Positions 9,680 through 18,729 of a stretch of 64,000 nucleotides of DNA are shown one piece after another (the first letter of the stretch is position 1; each line of letters opens with the position of its first letter). Both the position numbers and the translations under genes were made by a program. The DNA comes from Azophilus sp026709365 (lineage in GTDB: Bacteria; Pseudomonadota; Gammaproteobacteria; Pseudomonadales; Azotimanducaceae), in contig OZ241345.1 of NCBI GenBank assembly GCA_965200175.1, positions 620,001 through 684,000 on the forward strand, given 5' to 3'. Below the pieces are notes generated by a model. That model searched no databases. It was not told where the DNA came from and worked only from the letters and a program-made list of their open reading frames with translations.

Positions 9680-10017
9680 GTCTGGGCGGCGGTTGCCGGA
9701 TATGGCTGTGCCGCCGTGCGACGGACATGCGGCGCTCGTTCGACGGTCTGTCGGCGATGGTGCGCAACGATCTGGGCGCGGACCCGTCTGACGGGAGTTG
9801 GTTCGTGTTCGTGAACCGGCGGCGGACGATGCTGAAGGTGCTGGCGTTCGACGGGGACGGCTGGTGCATCTGGTCGAAGCGGCTGGAGTCGGGGCGGTTC
9901 GCGGGACGGGACGGCGTCGGCAGGGCCGAGCTCAGCCGGACGGCGTTGCTGGCGCTGCTTGAGGGCAAGGACATCGAGGTGCGGCGGCAGCGCAAGCGCT
10001 ACCGAAGGGCTGCCTGA
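9673..10017 (+). CDS. tnpB: IS66 accessory protein TnpB (IS66 Orf2)
   Basis: This 114-residue product matches IS66 Orf2 in length and sequence: DMRRSFDGLSAMV, then DGSWFVFVNRRRTMLKVLAF, DGDGWCIWSKRLESGRF and a C-terminal basic tail. These proteins accompany the transposase; their biochemical role is not well settled. Start GTG 9673 overlaps the tnpA stop. The following transposase starts 19 bp after its stop. Confidence 0.85.
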   Translation: MLSLGGGCRIWLCRRATDMRRSFDGLSAMVRNDLGADPSDGSWFVFVNRRRTMLKVLAFDGDGWCIWSKRLESGRFAGRDGVGRAELSRTALLALLEGKDIEVRRQRKRYRRAA

Positions 10018-10036
10018 CGGGGGCCGTTCCGGTATA

Positions 10037-11632
10037 GTGCGGGCTTCGCAGCGATGGACGCCCCCGAAGTTGCCGAGCGCCCAGGTCGAAGCCCTTCAGC
10101 AGGAGAACGCCCAACTGACGGCGGCGGTCTCCGACCTCACCGAACGACTTGTCCAACTCCAGCGGCAGGTGGACTGGTTCACCCGGCAGCTGTTCGGCAG
10201 CACCTCGGAGCGTCGGCTGGAGTTCGACGAAGCGGAGCAGGCCAGCCTGTTCGCGGCGCTCGGCATCGAGGCGCCTCCGGCCGGGGACGTTCCCGCGCAG
10301 GAAGTGCGCTACCAACGGCGCGGGAAGCGCCGGGACGGCGCGGTCACCGAAAGCGGGCTGCGCTTCGACGGCACGGTGCCGGTGGAGGTGGTCCACGTGG
10401 CCGACCCGGCCATCGAGGCGATCCCCGAGTCCGAGCGTGAGGTGGTTGGCGAGAAGGTCACCCACCGTCTGGCCCAGGAGCCGGGCAGCTACAAGGTGCT
10501 CAAGTACGTCCGCCAGGTCGTCAAGCGCCGGGACACCGGCGAGCTGGCCACGCCGCCGGCGCCGCCCAACGTGCTGGAGCAGACCTGCGTTGACGTGAGC
10601 TTCCTGGCCGGGATGCTGGTCGACAAGTTCCGCTGGCACCTGCCGCTGCACCGCCAGCACCAGCGCCTGGCCGACTGCGGCATCCAAGTGAGCCGGAGCA
10701 GCCTGACGAACTGGGCGGGGCGGGCCATCGACCTGCTGGAGCCGGTTGCGGCGGCGCAGGCCGCGCACATCCTCGAGGGGTCCGTGGTCGCCATGGACGA
10801 GACCTCGATCAAGGCGGGGCGCGTGGCGCCCGGCAGGATGCGCGGCGCCTACTTCTGGCCGATCTACGGGGAGGCGGACGAGATCGCCTTCCACTACGCG
10901 CCGAGCCGGGCGCACCGGCACGTTGACGAGTTCCTGGGGAACTTCCGGGGCACCTTGCTGAGCGACGGCTACGCGGCCTACGAGGCGTACGCGAAGCGGC
11001 AGGGCATTGCGAACGCCCAGTGCTGGGCGCACTGCCGGCGGAACTTCACGGACGCCGAGGAGAGCGACCCGGCGGGCGTGTCGCAGGCCCTGTCGCTGAT
11101 CGGCGCGCTGTACGTCCAGGAGAAGGCCATCCGCAAACGGAACCTCAAGGGGCCGGCGAAGCTCGCCCACCGTCGGGAGCGAAGCGCGCCTGCGGTCGAT
11201 GCCTTCTTCGCCTGGTGCAAGGCGCAGCGCCAACGCCTGGACCTGCTGCCGAGCAGCCCGTTCTCGAAGGCGCTCGCGTACGCGGCGCAACGCGAACCGA
11301 GGCTGCGGGTGTTCCTTGACGCGCCGAACGTGTCCATCGACACCAACCACCTTGAGCGCGGGCTTCGCCCCATCCCGACGGGACGGCGCAACTGGCTGTT
11401 CGCGTGGACGGAGATCGGCGCCCAGCGCGTCGGCATCGTCCAAAGCCTGCTCACCACCTGCAAACTGCAGGACGTCGACGCCTACGCCTACTTGGTCGAT
11501 GTCCTCCAGCGCGTCGGCCAGCACCCCGCGAAGCGCGCTGTCGAACTGACGCCAAGGGTATGGAAAACGATGTTCGCGGACCGGCCCCTGCGGTCCGACC
11601 TCGACCGCACCAAGGATCCGCCCCTTCAATAA
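10037..11632 (+). CDS. tnpC: IS66 transposase TnpC
   Basis: The protein is 531 residues from GTG 10037. It begins with a coiled coil (VEALQQENAQLTAAVSDLTE), then the IS66 zinc-binding-like region and a DDE core: VVAMDETSIKAG (first Asp, about 256), LLSDGYAAYEAYA (second, about 312), the AQCWAHCRRNF signature, and NHLERGLRPIPTGRRNWLF carrying the Glu. The C-terminal TCKLQDVDAYAYLVDVLQRV is the family's usual end. The frame is intact, so the element could be active. Confidence 0.92.
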   Translation: MRASQRWTPPKLPSAQVEALQQENAQLTAAVSDLTERLVQLQRQVDWFTRQLFGSTSERRLEFDEAEQASLFAALGIEAPPAGDVPAQEVRYQRRGKRRDGAVTESGLRFDGTVPVEVVHVADPAIEAIPESEREVVGEKVTHRLAQEPGSYKVLKYVRQVVKRRDTGELATPPAPPNVLEQTCVDVSFLAGMLVDKFRWHLPLHRQHQRLADCGIQVSRSSLTNWAGRAIDLLEPVAAAQAAHILEGSVVAMDETSIKAGRVAPGRMRGAYFWPIYGEADEIAFHYAPSRAHRHVDEFLGNFRGTLLSDGYAAYEAYAKRQGIANAQCWAHCRRNFTDAEESDPAGVSQALSLIGALYVQEKAIRKRNLKGPAKLAHRRERSAPAVDAFFAWCKAQRQRLDLLPSSPFSKALAYAAQREPRLRVFLDAPNVSIDTNHLERGLRPIPTGRRNWLFAWTEIGAQRVGIVQSLLTTCKLQDVDAYAYLVDVLQRVGQHPAKRAVELTPRVWKTMFADRPLRSDLDRTKDPPLQ

Positions 11633-11670
11633 GCGGCGGAAGTCCAGAACGGCCTAGAATGTCCGCTTAC

Positions 11671-11678
11671 TTTCGGAC
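11671..11678 (+). repeat. Target-site duplication of IS66, right copy
   Basis: TTTCGGAC follows the right terminal repeat immediately and equals 9299-9306. Confidence 0.95.
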
Positions 11679-11799
11679 TGCCAATGGAAGGAAACTGCCG
11701 GGTGGTGCGTGGCGTTTGGAGCGACGCGTTGACGGCCAAATTGAAGTATCTTTCGAACGGACCCAGGAACTTTTGGAGATTGAGGAAGTTAGAGCCTGA
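11679..11799 (+). pseudogene. NYN/LabA-like protein, 3' part (split by IS66)
   Basis: The last 40 codons of the disrupted gene. Read from the target duplication, the frame gives FRTANGRKLPGGAWRLER, then RVDGQIEVSFERTQELLEIE and a TGA at 11797-11799. It continues the frame that breaks at 9306. It has no start of its own. Confidence 0.85.
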
Positions 11800-11947
11800 C
11801 GAGTTAACTCCCAAGCGGAAAGCAATCCGGTCTCCGATCAGTGGTTTGGTTCAACTTCTGGACCGCTACCGCGATTGCGACAAACCACCGCGATTTCTCG
11901 GAAGATAGCCGAGCCATTTGGGACGAGTGCTGGCTGGGCTAAGCCGC

Positions 11948-12970
11948 ATGAAAATCATCGTTACCGGCGGCGCCGGATTCATCGGTTCGGCCTTGGTGCA
12001 CCACTTGGTCCGGGTGCGTGGCGATCAGGTGCTCACCATTGACAAGCTCACCTACGCCGGCAACCGGGCCAATCTCGCCGCAGTGGCCGGATGCGCCAAT
12101 CATCATCTTGAGGTGGTGGACATTTGCGATGCCGAGCGGCTGCGCGGGCTCCTGTTCGACTTCGGCCCGGACGCCCTCATGCACTTGGCGGCGGAGTCCC
12201 ATGTGGATCGCTCGATCGATGGGCCAGCCGACTTCGTTCGCACCAACGTCCTTGGCACCTGTGCGCTGTTGGAGGCCGTCCGGGAATACAACGCCGACCG
12301 GGCGGGAGAGCAGGCATGCCATTTTCTGCACGTTTCCACCGACGAGGTTTACGGTGCGCTGGGCGCTGAAGGCGCTTTTTCCGAGAGCAGCCCTTACCGT
12401 CCCAACTCCCCCTACTCGGCCTCCAAGGCGGCTTCCGACCATCTAGTCCGAGCATGGCGGGCCACCTACGGCCTGCCGGCCATGCTCACCAACTGCTCCA
12501 ACAACTACGGGCCCCGTCAGCATTCGGAAAAGCTCATTCCGGTCATCATCCTGGCGGCGCTGCGCGGCGCGCCGGTGCCGCTGTACGGCGACGGCAGGCA
12601 GGTTCGGGACTGGCTGTACGTCGATGACCACGTCCGGGGCTTGGTGGCCGTGCTTGAACGCGGCGCCTTGGGACGCACCTACAACATTGGCGGGGAGTGC
12701 GAAAAGACCAATCTGCAAGTCACCACCGAGGTTCTGACGGCGGTGGCCGAACAAACGGACGCCGACCCCGGCGGCTTGCTCCGGCTAATTGAGTTCGTGA
12801 AGGATCGCCCCGGCCATGATCGCCGTTACGCCATTGATGCCAGCCGCATTCGCGGAGAGCTCGGCTGGCAGCCCCAAACCGGCTTCGCGGAAGGGATCCG
12901 CCAAACCGTGGCTTGGTATCTGGATCACAAGGATGGGTGGCCAGCGGCCAACCTCCAGGGAGCGGGATGA
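11948..12970 (+). CDS. rmlB: dTDP-glucose 4,6-dehydratase
   Basis: The 340-residue extended short-chain dehydrogenase catalyses the second step of dTDP-L-rhamnose synthesis. The N-terminal NAD motif is TGGAGFIGSA. The active-site STDEVYG (about 131-137) and YSASKAASDHLV (catalytic Tyr and Lys, about 160) are followed by TNCSNNYGPRQHSEKLIPV, all diagnostic of RmlB. RDWLYVDDH and the C-terminal RPGHDRRYAID are also typical. It is first of three overlapping or adjacent genes (rmlB-rmlC-rmlD); rmlA is not nearby. Confidence 0.95.
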   Translation: MKIIVTGGAGFIGSALVHHLVRVRGDQVLTIDKLTYAGNRANLAAVAGCANHHLEVVDICDAERLRGLLFDFGPDALMHLAAESHVDRSIDGPADFVRTNVLGTCALLEAVREYNADRAGEQACHFLHVSTDEVYGALGAEGAFSESSPYRPNSPYSASKAASDHLVRAWRATYGLPAMLTNCSNNYGPRQHSEKLIPVIILAALRGAPVPLYGDGRQVRDWLYVDDHVRGLVAVLERGALGRTYNIGGECEKTNLQVTTEVLTAVAEQTDADPGGLLRLIEFVKDRPGHDRRYAIDASRIRGELGWQPQTGFAEGIRQTVAWYLDHKDGWPAANLQGAG

Positions 12971-13509
12971 TGGAAGTCCATGAGACCAAGTTGCCCGGCG
13001 TGCTGATCATTGAGCCGGACGTGCATCGCGATGAGCGGGGGTTCTTCCTGGAGCGCCATCACCGCCGCCGTTACGGAGAGTTGCCGGGGCTTGACCTGGA
13101 CTTCGTTCAGGACAACCACTCCCACTCCCGGCGCGGCGTGCTGCGCGGCCTGCACTTTCAGCAGCGCCATCCCCAAGGCAAGCTGGTGAGCGTCATCAGC
13201 GGCGCGGTCTGGGACGTGGCGGCGGACATCGATCCCGCCTCCCCGACCTTTCGGCAGTGGGTGGGGATCGAACTGAACGGAACCAATCACCGGCAGTTGT
13301 ACATCCCACCCGGCTTTGCCCATGGCTTTTGCGTGATCTCCGCTTCGGCGGACCTTCTATACAAATGCACGGACTTCCATCATCCCGAGGACGAGGCGGG
13401 GGTGCTCTGGAACGATGCCGAACTGGCCATCGAGTGGCCGATTGCGGACCCCATCCTGTCTCCCCGTGACGCGCGCAATCCCAGCCTGCGCGACTACCTG
13501 CGAGGGTGA
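12967..13509 (+). CDS. rmlC: dTDP-4-dehydrorhamnose 3,5-epimerase
   Basis: The 180-residue cupin epimerises C3 and C5 of the 4-keto-6-deoxy sugar. Family hallmarks in order: VHRDERGFFLE, DNHSHSRRGVLRGLHFQ (catalytic His region), GKLVSVISGAVWDVAADI, YIPPGFAHGFCVIS and YKCTDFHHPEDEAGVLWND. ATG 12967 overlaps the rmlB stop by 4 bp (ATGA); a second ATG follows immediately. Confidence 0.95.
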   Translation: MMEVHETKLPGVLIIEPDVHRDERGFFLERHHRRRYGELPGLDLDFVQDNHSHSRRGVLRGLHFQQRHPQGKLVSVISGAVWDVAADIDPASPTFRQWVGIELNGTNHRQLYIPPGFAHGFCVISASADLLYKCTDFHHPEDEAGVLWNDAELAIEWPIADPILSPRDARNPSLRDYLRG

Positions 13510-13512
13510 ACC

Positions 13513-14397
13513 CTGTTTAAGCGCATTCTTGTCACCGGCGGCAGCGGCCAAGTCGGCACCGCCATCCAAGCGCTTGCGCCGCCGGCGGTGGCGGTTCATG
13601 CGCCCCCATCGGCGCAGCTGGATGTCCGCGATGGCCGCAGCGTGGTCGCCGCCTTCGCTGATTTTCGACCGGACGCCGTGATCAACGCGGCCGCCTACAC
13701 GAAGGTGGACCAAGCTGAGGACGAGTCCGCGGCGGCGTTTGCCGTCAACGCCGAGGGCGCGCGCCAGATCGCCACGGCTTGCGCTGCTGCGGGCTGTCCG
13801 TTGCTGCATCTCTCCACGGACTACGTCTTTGACGGCGCCAAGCGCGGGCCTTACGCGGAAGCCGACCCCGCCGCGCCGATCAACGCCTACGGCCGCAGCA
13901 AGCTGGCCGGCGAGCAAGCGGTGGCGGCAGTGCTCGATGCCCACCTGATACTGCGCGTTGCCTGGGTGTTCAGCCCCACGGGGGCCAACTTCGTCAAGAC
14001 CATGGTGAACTTGGCTGGCCGCAATGAACTCCGGGTGGTCAACGACCAGCGGGGCGCGCCCACAGCCGCCCGCAGCATCGCCGCCACGCTATGGCGCATC
14101 CTGGAGCGCATGGCCAGCAGGCCGCGTTTCGGGCTGTATCACTTCGCATCCCAGCCGCCAACCACTTGGCACGGATTTGCGGGCGCCATCTTTGCCGAGC
14201 TTGCCAAGCGCAAGGGCGGGGGCGCACCGCCCAACCTCATCCCCATCCCAACTGCCGACTACCCGACCCGGGCGGCCCGACCTCGCAACTCGCTGCTCAA
14301 TGGCGCCCGCCTGCATCGCCACTACGGCATCGGCCCCGCCGACTGGCTTGCCGAACTGCAAAGGGTACTCGCCGCTCTCGCGCCCGAAGCCGTCTGA
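13513..14397 (+). CDS. rmlD: dTDP-4-dehydrorhamnose reductase
   Basis: The 294-residue enzyme performs the final NAD(P)H reduction to dTDP-L-rhamnose. The N-terminal nucleotide-binding motif (ILVTGGSGQVGTAI) lies upstream of the first in-frame GTG (13588), so a later start would remove it. The best start is CTG 13513, with a GAGG ribosome site about 7 bp before it and only 3 bp after the rmlC stop. Other motifs: INAAAYTKVDQAEDE, LSTDYVFDG, INAYGRSKLAGEQAV (catalytic Tyr/Lys) and the TARPRNSLL-like RAARPRNSLLN. Confidence 0.9.
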   Translation: MFKRILVTGGSGQVGTAIQALAPPAVAVHAPPSAQLDVRDGRSVVAAFADFRPDAVINAAAYTKVDQAEDESAAAFAVNAEGARQIATACAAAGCPLLHLSTDYVFDGAKRGPYAEADPAAPINAYGRSKLAGEQAVAAVLDAHLILRVAWVFSPTGANFVKTMVNLAGRNELRVVNDQRGAPTAARSIAATLWRILERMASRPRFGLYHFASQPPTTWHGFAGAIFAELAKRKGGGAPPNLIPIPTADYPTRAARPRNSLLNGARLHRHYGIGPADWLAELQRVLAALAPEAV

Positions 14398-14426
14398 GGA
14401 GCGCGCTGGTCCACACCCAGTGAACG

Positions 14427-15299
14427 CTATCCCGCCACCGCCGGGGCGATGCGCTCGCCGAATTCGCTCAAGCGATCCAATCCGCCGGGGCCAGCGAAAA
14501 AGAAGGCCGGCACCATGATGCGGTTGACGCCAAGCCCCGCCATCTGCTCGACGCCGCGCACGGGATCAGCCATTTGCGCGCCGAATATGGCGTTGATCTC
14601 AATGCTGGCGGGATCCCGGCCCGCCTCTTCGGCGGCTTTGCGCAGGCGGCCGAGCAGCGCGCCAAGGCGTTGCGCATCGCCCTCGCCGGGGAAGTAGCCA
14701 TCGGCGATGCGGACGGCGCGCCCGATGGCGGCGTCCGTATCCCCGCCCACATGCACCGGAATGTTGCCTTTGACCGGCCGCGGGCTGCAGGTGACCGGAG
14801 CGAAGTCCACGAACTCGCCGTGAAACTCCGCATGCGAACCGGCCCAGAGCGCCCGCATGGCGGCGACGTACTCGTCATTGCGAGCGCCTCGGCGCTCCCA
14901 AGGCACGCCTAGCGCCCTAAACTCCTCCTTCAGCCAGCCAACGCCCAAACCGAGTTCCACCCGGCCTCCCGACAACTGATCGAGGGTCGCCAGCTCCTTG
15001 GCCAGCACCAAGGGGTTGCGCTGCGGCACGATGAGAATGCAGGTGCCCAGGCGCAGCGTGGGCGTTGCCGCAGCGGCGAACGCCAGCCAGATGAGCGGGT
15101 CCGGGATCGGCGTGTCGGGCTCGGCGGGAATCTTGCCATCGGGCGTGTAGGGGTACTTGGAGGCGATCGCGTCCGGCAGGATGACGTGCTCGCCGCCCCA
15201 TACGGATTCAAAGCCCGCGGTTTCGGCGCGTCGGCAAATGTCCAGCGCCGTGGCGCCGTCTATGCCAATGCTGCTGGCAAAAGCGAGTCCGACTTTCAT
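14427..15299 (-). CDS. LLM-class flavin-dependent oxidoreductase (TIGR03619-like)
   Basis: The 290-residue luciferase-like monooxygenase fold protein has AETAGFESVWGGEHV near residue 28, TLRLGTCILIVPQRNPLVLA, and LDQLSGGRVELGLGVGWLKE near 110-125, the family's flavin-binding signature. VHVGGDTDAAIGRAVRIADG follows. The group usually uses F420 or FMN; which one cannot be told. It is convergent with rmlD, with 29 bp between stops. Confidence 0.85.
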   Translation of the reverse strand: MKVGLAFASSIGIDGATALDICRRAETAGFESVWGGEHVILPDAIASKYPYTPDGKIPAEPDTPIPDPLIWLAFAAAATPTLRLGTCILIVPQRNPLVLAKELATLDQLSGGRVELGLGVGWLKEEFRALGVPWERRGARNDEYVAAMRALWAGSHAEFHGEFVDFAPVTCSPRPVKGNIPVHVGGDTDAAIGRAVRIADGYFPGEGDAQRLGALLGRLRKAAEEAGRDPASIEINAIFGAQMADPVRGVEQMAGLGVNRIMVPAFFFAGPGGLDRLSEFGERIAPAVAG

Positions 15300-15625
15300 A
15301 AGCTCTCCGTTGGCTGTTTGGGAAAAACCATGTTACCCGGACTGTGAGTCCGTCGCTGGCTGAATCGGGAACCGCCGGGATTCAGCAGTGGCTCAGTTTG
15401 ACTCACGCCATCGTCGTGGTTCAGTCGAGGGCGGGACGCCCTTATCTCGCTCCGGGGATCCCGCCCGAAGCGGGCGTTTCGCCCCGGAGGGCACAAACGG
15501 TCTCAACGAACCCGTATTCGGGAGGCTGGCGCGCCACGGCCTCGGGTCTCACTACTGGACGTCCAGCAGGACGCTGTTTGCAAGCTCGGCAGCAGGCCTT
15601 GCGCTGGTGGGGGTAAACTAACTCC
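15300..15625. other. Gene-free spacer before the restriction island
   Basis: Apart from repeat copy B (15388-15500), the spacer shows no gene or clear promoter. A short palindromic CCCGTATTCGGG at about 15510 and the start of the accessory island just beyond are the only notable points. Confidence 0.6.
15388..15500 (+). repeat. Intergenic repeat, copy B
   Basis: About 100 bp match 3050-3151: AGTGGCTCAGTTTGACTCAC, CGAGGGCGGGACGCCC, then CTCCGGGGATCCCGCC and CGCCCCGGAG. Copy B has six extra bases (TTATCT-like) after the ACGCCC block. It marks the left edge of the accessory island. Confidence 0.75.
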
Positions 15626-18600
15626 ATGCCGGATGCCTTCCATCAATCCCCCATCCTTAATTCGCCCTACGAGGTTCCGGCCCGGCACTGGGTGTTGGAC
15701 GAGGGGCGGCAGCCGACCGACGCCATTGGCCAAGGACGGCGCAAGGTGTCGTTCATCTCGCCGATCCCCAAGGTGCGCAAGGCGGGCGGGAAGCAGGCCC
15801 AGCTTGCCCTTGATGCGGAAAGCGAAGCGCTTGCGACCCGCGAGCAGCAGTATCAACTCATTGCGCTCATCGACAGTCTCCGGCAGGAGCTTGCCGAGTG
15901 GCGGGCGCTGCCGGAAGCGCGGTGGCGGGTGACGCCGGAAACGGCACGGCTGCTGAAGCACTGGCGCCATCATCAGTTCACCCACTTCCGCCCGTTCTTC
16001 TGCCAAGTCGAGGCCGTGGAAACGATCATCTGGCTAACCGAGGTCGCTCCCAGCCTTGGGAAGGGCGGCAGCCGCTTTTTGGAAGAGATTGAAGCCGCAA
16101 GCCAGCAGGCCAACCCGGGCCTGTCGCGGATGGCCCTAAAGCTGGCCACCGGGGCAGGCAAGACCGCGGTGATGGCCATGATCATCGCTTGGCAGACGGT
16201 GAATGCCGCACGCCGTCCAAACAGCCCGCGCTTCACCAAGGGCTTCCTGGTGGTGGCCCCAGGCGTCACCATCCGCGACCGGCTGCGGGTGCTGCAGCCC
16301 AACGACCCGGACAGCTACTACGCCAGCCGCGAACTGGTGCCCGCCGACATGCTGCGGGAACTGGACAAGGCCAAGATCGTCATCACCAACTACCACGCCT
16401 TGCAACTGCGCGAGACCTTGGATCTGGCCAAGGGCAGCCGCGCACTGCTCCAAGGTCGCGGGCCGACGATTGCCAGCCGCGAAACCGAAGGCCAGATGCT
16501 GGCCCGCGTGATGCCCGAACTGATGACCATGCAAGGCATCCTCGTCCTCAACGACGAAGCCCACCACTGCTATCGGGAAAAACCCGGCGAGGACGATGAG
16601 GGCAAGCTGGTCGGCGACGAACTCCGGGAGGCGGAGCGCAATCGGGAAGCGGCGCGGGTGTGGATATCAGGACTCGAGACGGCACAGAGCACACTCGGCC
16701 TTGCCAAGGTGATCGACCTGTCCGCCACGCCTTTTTTCCTGCGCGGTTCCGGTTATGCGGAAGGCACCCTCTTTCCATGGACCGTCAGCGACTTCTCACT
16801 CATGGACGCCATCGAGTGCGGCATCGTCAAGCTGCCGAGGGTGCCCGTGGTGGACAATGTGCCGGGCAACGAGATGCCGATGTACCGCAATCTGTGGGAG
16901 CACATCGGCAAGAGGATGCCGAAGAAGGGCCGGAGCAGCGGCGTGGCGCTCGACCCGCTGAAGCTGCCCACGGAACTGCAAACGGCCATGCAGGCGCTTT
17001 ACGGCCACTATGAGGAGACATTCCGCCTATGGGAGGAGGCGGGCATCGACGTGCCGCCCTGCTTCATCGTGGTGTGCAACAACACGGCCACCTCAAAGCT
17101 GGTTTACGACTACATCTCCGGCTTCGAACGCGAAACGGAGGGCGGCGAGCGCATCGTCCACAACGGTCGGCTGGCGCTGTTCCGCAACTTCGATGAGCAC
17201 GGCGAACCCTTGGCGAGGCCGCGAACCCTGCTCATAGACAGCCGCCAGCTCGAATCCGGCGAGGCGCTGGACAAGAACTTCCGCACCGCAGCCGCCGACG
17301 AGATCGCCCGCTTCCGCCGCGAAATCATCGAGCGCACCGGCGACCGCCAGCAGGCCGAGAAGCTCACCGAACAAGACCTGCTGCGCGAGGTGATGAACAC
17401 CGTCGGCAAGGCCGGCCGCTTGGGCGGCGGCATCCGTTGCGTGGTCTCGGTGGCCATGCTCACCGAGGGCTGGGACGCCAACACCGTCACCCATGTGCTC
17501 GGCCTGCGCGCCTTCGGCACCCAACTGCTCTGCGAGCAGGTGATCGGCCGCTCGCTGCGCCGCCAGTCCTACGACCTGAATGAACAGGGCCTGTTCAACG
17601 CCGAATACGCCGACGTATTCGGCATCCCCTTCGACTTCACCGCCAAGCCAGTGGCCGCCCCGCCGCAGAAACCCGCCGAGACCGTGCAGGTGAAGGCGCT
17701 CTCGCCGGAGCGAGACGATGCCGAAATCCGCTTTCCCCGAGTGGCTGGCTACCGGGTGGAGCTGCCGGACGACGAGCTCAGCGCCGACTTCACCGAGGAC
17801 TCCCGGCTGGAACTCACCCCGGAGCTGGTGGGGCCCACGATCACCCACAACCAAGGCATCATCGGCCAAGGGCACGACCTGACCGTGGAGCATCTGGATC
17901 GCGTGCGCCCGCGGGCGCTGCTCTACCACCTCAGCCTGCGGCTGCTGCACAACCACTGGCGCGATCCCAATGGCGAGCCGGAACTGCACCTGTTCGGCCA
18001 ATTGAAGCGCATCGCCGGACAGTGGCTTAGGGAATGCCTCATCTGCAAGGGTGACGCCCATCCGGCGCAGTTGATGATTGCTGATCTGGCCGACATGGCC
18101 TGTGAGCGGATTTCAGCGGCCATCACCCGCGCTGAGCTGCATCGCCAGCCCGTGAAGGCTCTGCTCGATCCGTACAATCCCACAGGCACCACCCGGCACG
18201 TCAACTTCACCACCTCCCGCACCCTGCGCTACGCCCCGGGTGGCCGATGCCACCTGAACTGGGCCATTCTCGACAGTGGTTGGGAGGGGGAGTTGTGCCG
18301 CATCCTGGATACGCATCCCGGCGTGTTGGCTTGGGTGAAGAACCACAATCTCGGGTTCGAGGTGCCCTACCAGTTTGCTGGCGAGACCCGCAGGTACATC
18401 CCGGACTTCATCGCCTTGGTCGATGACGGCGCGGGCGCCGACAACACGCTGCATTTGGTGGCCGAGGTCAAGGGGTATCGAGGCGAGGATGCCAAGGCCA
18501 AAAAGGAAGCCATGGACGCCTACTGGGTGCCAGGTGTGAATGCGCACGGATGCTATGGCCGCTGGGCGTTCGTGGAGTTGCTGGATGTATATTCGATGCA

Positions 18601-18709
18601 GGATGGCTTGGTGGCCAAGCTGGATGAAGAACTGGGTCGCGTAATCCAGTGTGCTTCGGCGGATGGCTCTGTGCCAGATGGCCGCGAAACTGGGTTACCA
18701 TCCAAGTAG
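15626..18709 (+). CDS. Type III-like restriction helicase-nuclease, Res (BPTD_3080-like)
   Basis: The 1,027-residue SF2 translocase carries a C-terminal nuclease. Walker A is ATGAGKTAVMAMI (about 172), Walker B NDEAHHC (about 309) and motif III LSATPFF (about 366). Motifs V-VI lie in TEGWDANTVTHVLGLRAFGT and LCEQVIGRSLRRQ (about 612-645). Near residues 925-950, RYIPDFIALVDDG and LVAEVKGYRGEDAKAKKE give a PD-(D/E)XK pattern for DNA cleavage. The partner methyltransferase is at 20158-23103, but unlike ordinary type III systems Res precedes Mod and other genes lie between them. The start ATG follows a spacer; the promoter was not identified. Confidence 0.88.
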   Translation: MPDAFHQSPILNSPYEVPARHWVLDEGRQPTDAIGQGRRKVSFISPIPKVRKAGGKQAQLALDAESEALATREQQYQLIALIDSLRQELAEWRALPEARWRVTPETARLLKHWRHHQFTHFRPFFCQVEAVETIIWLTEVAPSLGKGGSRFLEEIEAASQQANPGLSRMALKLATGAGKTAVMAMIIAWQTVNAARRPNSPRFTKGFLVVAPGVTIRDRLRVLQPNDPDSYYASRELVPADMLRELDKAKIVITNYHALQLRETLDLAKGSRALLQGRGPTIASRETEGQMLARVMPELMTMQGILVLNDEAHHCYREKPGEDDEGKLVGDELREAERNREAARVWISGLETAQSTLGLAKVIDLSATPFFLRGSGYAEGTLFPWTVSDFSLMDAIECGIVKLPRVPVVDNVPGNEMPMYRNLWEHIGKRMPKKGRSSGVALDPLKLPTELQTAMQALYGHYEETFRLWEEAGIDVPPCFIVVCNNTATSKLVYDYISGFERETEGGERIVHNGRLALFRNFDEHGEPLARPRTLLIDSRQLESGEALDKNFRTAAADEIARFRREIIERTGDRQQAEKLTEQDLLREVMNTVGKAGRLGGGIRCVVSVAMLTEGWDANTVTHVLGLRAFGTQLLCEQVIGRSLRRQSYDLNEQGLFNAEYADVFGIPFDFTAKPVAAPPQKPAETVQVKALSPERDDAEIRFPRVAGYRVELPDDELSADFTEDSRLELTPELVGPTITHNQGIIGQGHDLTVEHLDRVRPRALLYHLSLRLLHNHWRDPNGEPELHLFGQLKRIAGQWLRECLICKGDAHPAQLMIADLADMACERISAAITRAELHRQPVKALLDPYNPTGTTRHVNFTTSRTLRYAPGGRCHLNWAILDSGWEGELCRILDTHPGVLAWVKNHNLGFEVPYQFAGETRRYIPDFIALVDDGAGADNTLHLVAEVKGYRGEDAKAKKEAMDAYWVPGVNAHGCYGRWAFVELLDVYSMQDGLVAKLDEELGRVIQCASADGSVPDGRETGLPSK

Positions 18710-18729
18710 CAGCAAATGAGGAAGGTGAC

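Larger units (their letters stand above)
9307..11670 (+). mobile_element. IS66-family insertion sequence, 2,364 bp, complete
   Basis: The terminal inverted repeats begin GTAAGCGG at both ends. The left end continues TCATTCTGAGGC and the right end, read inward from 11670, continues ACATTCTAGGCC. Three genes in the order tnpA-tnpB-tnpC fill it. The perfect 8-bp target duplication (TTTCGGAC) shows the insertion happened here and recently enough that neither copy has changed. Confidence 0.95.

Noticed and set aside
9932..11629. Long antisense open frame over the IS66 transposase
   Set aside because: It is the complement shadow of tnpC in GC-rich DNA; its translation is Arg/Pro/Gly-rich and matches no family.
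11684..11908. Plus-strand frame after IS66
   Set aside because: It overlaps the true 3' part of the NYN gene in another frame.
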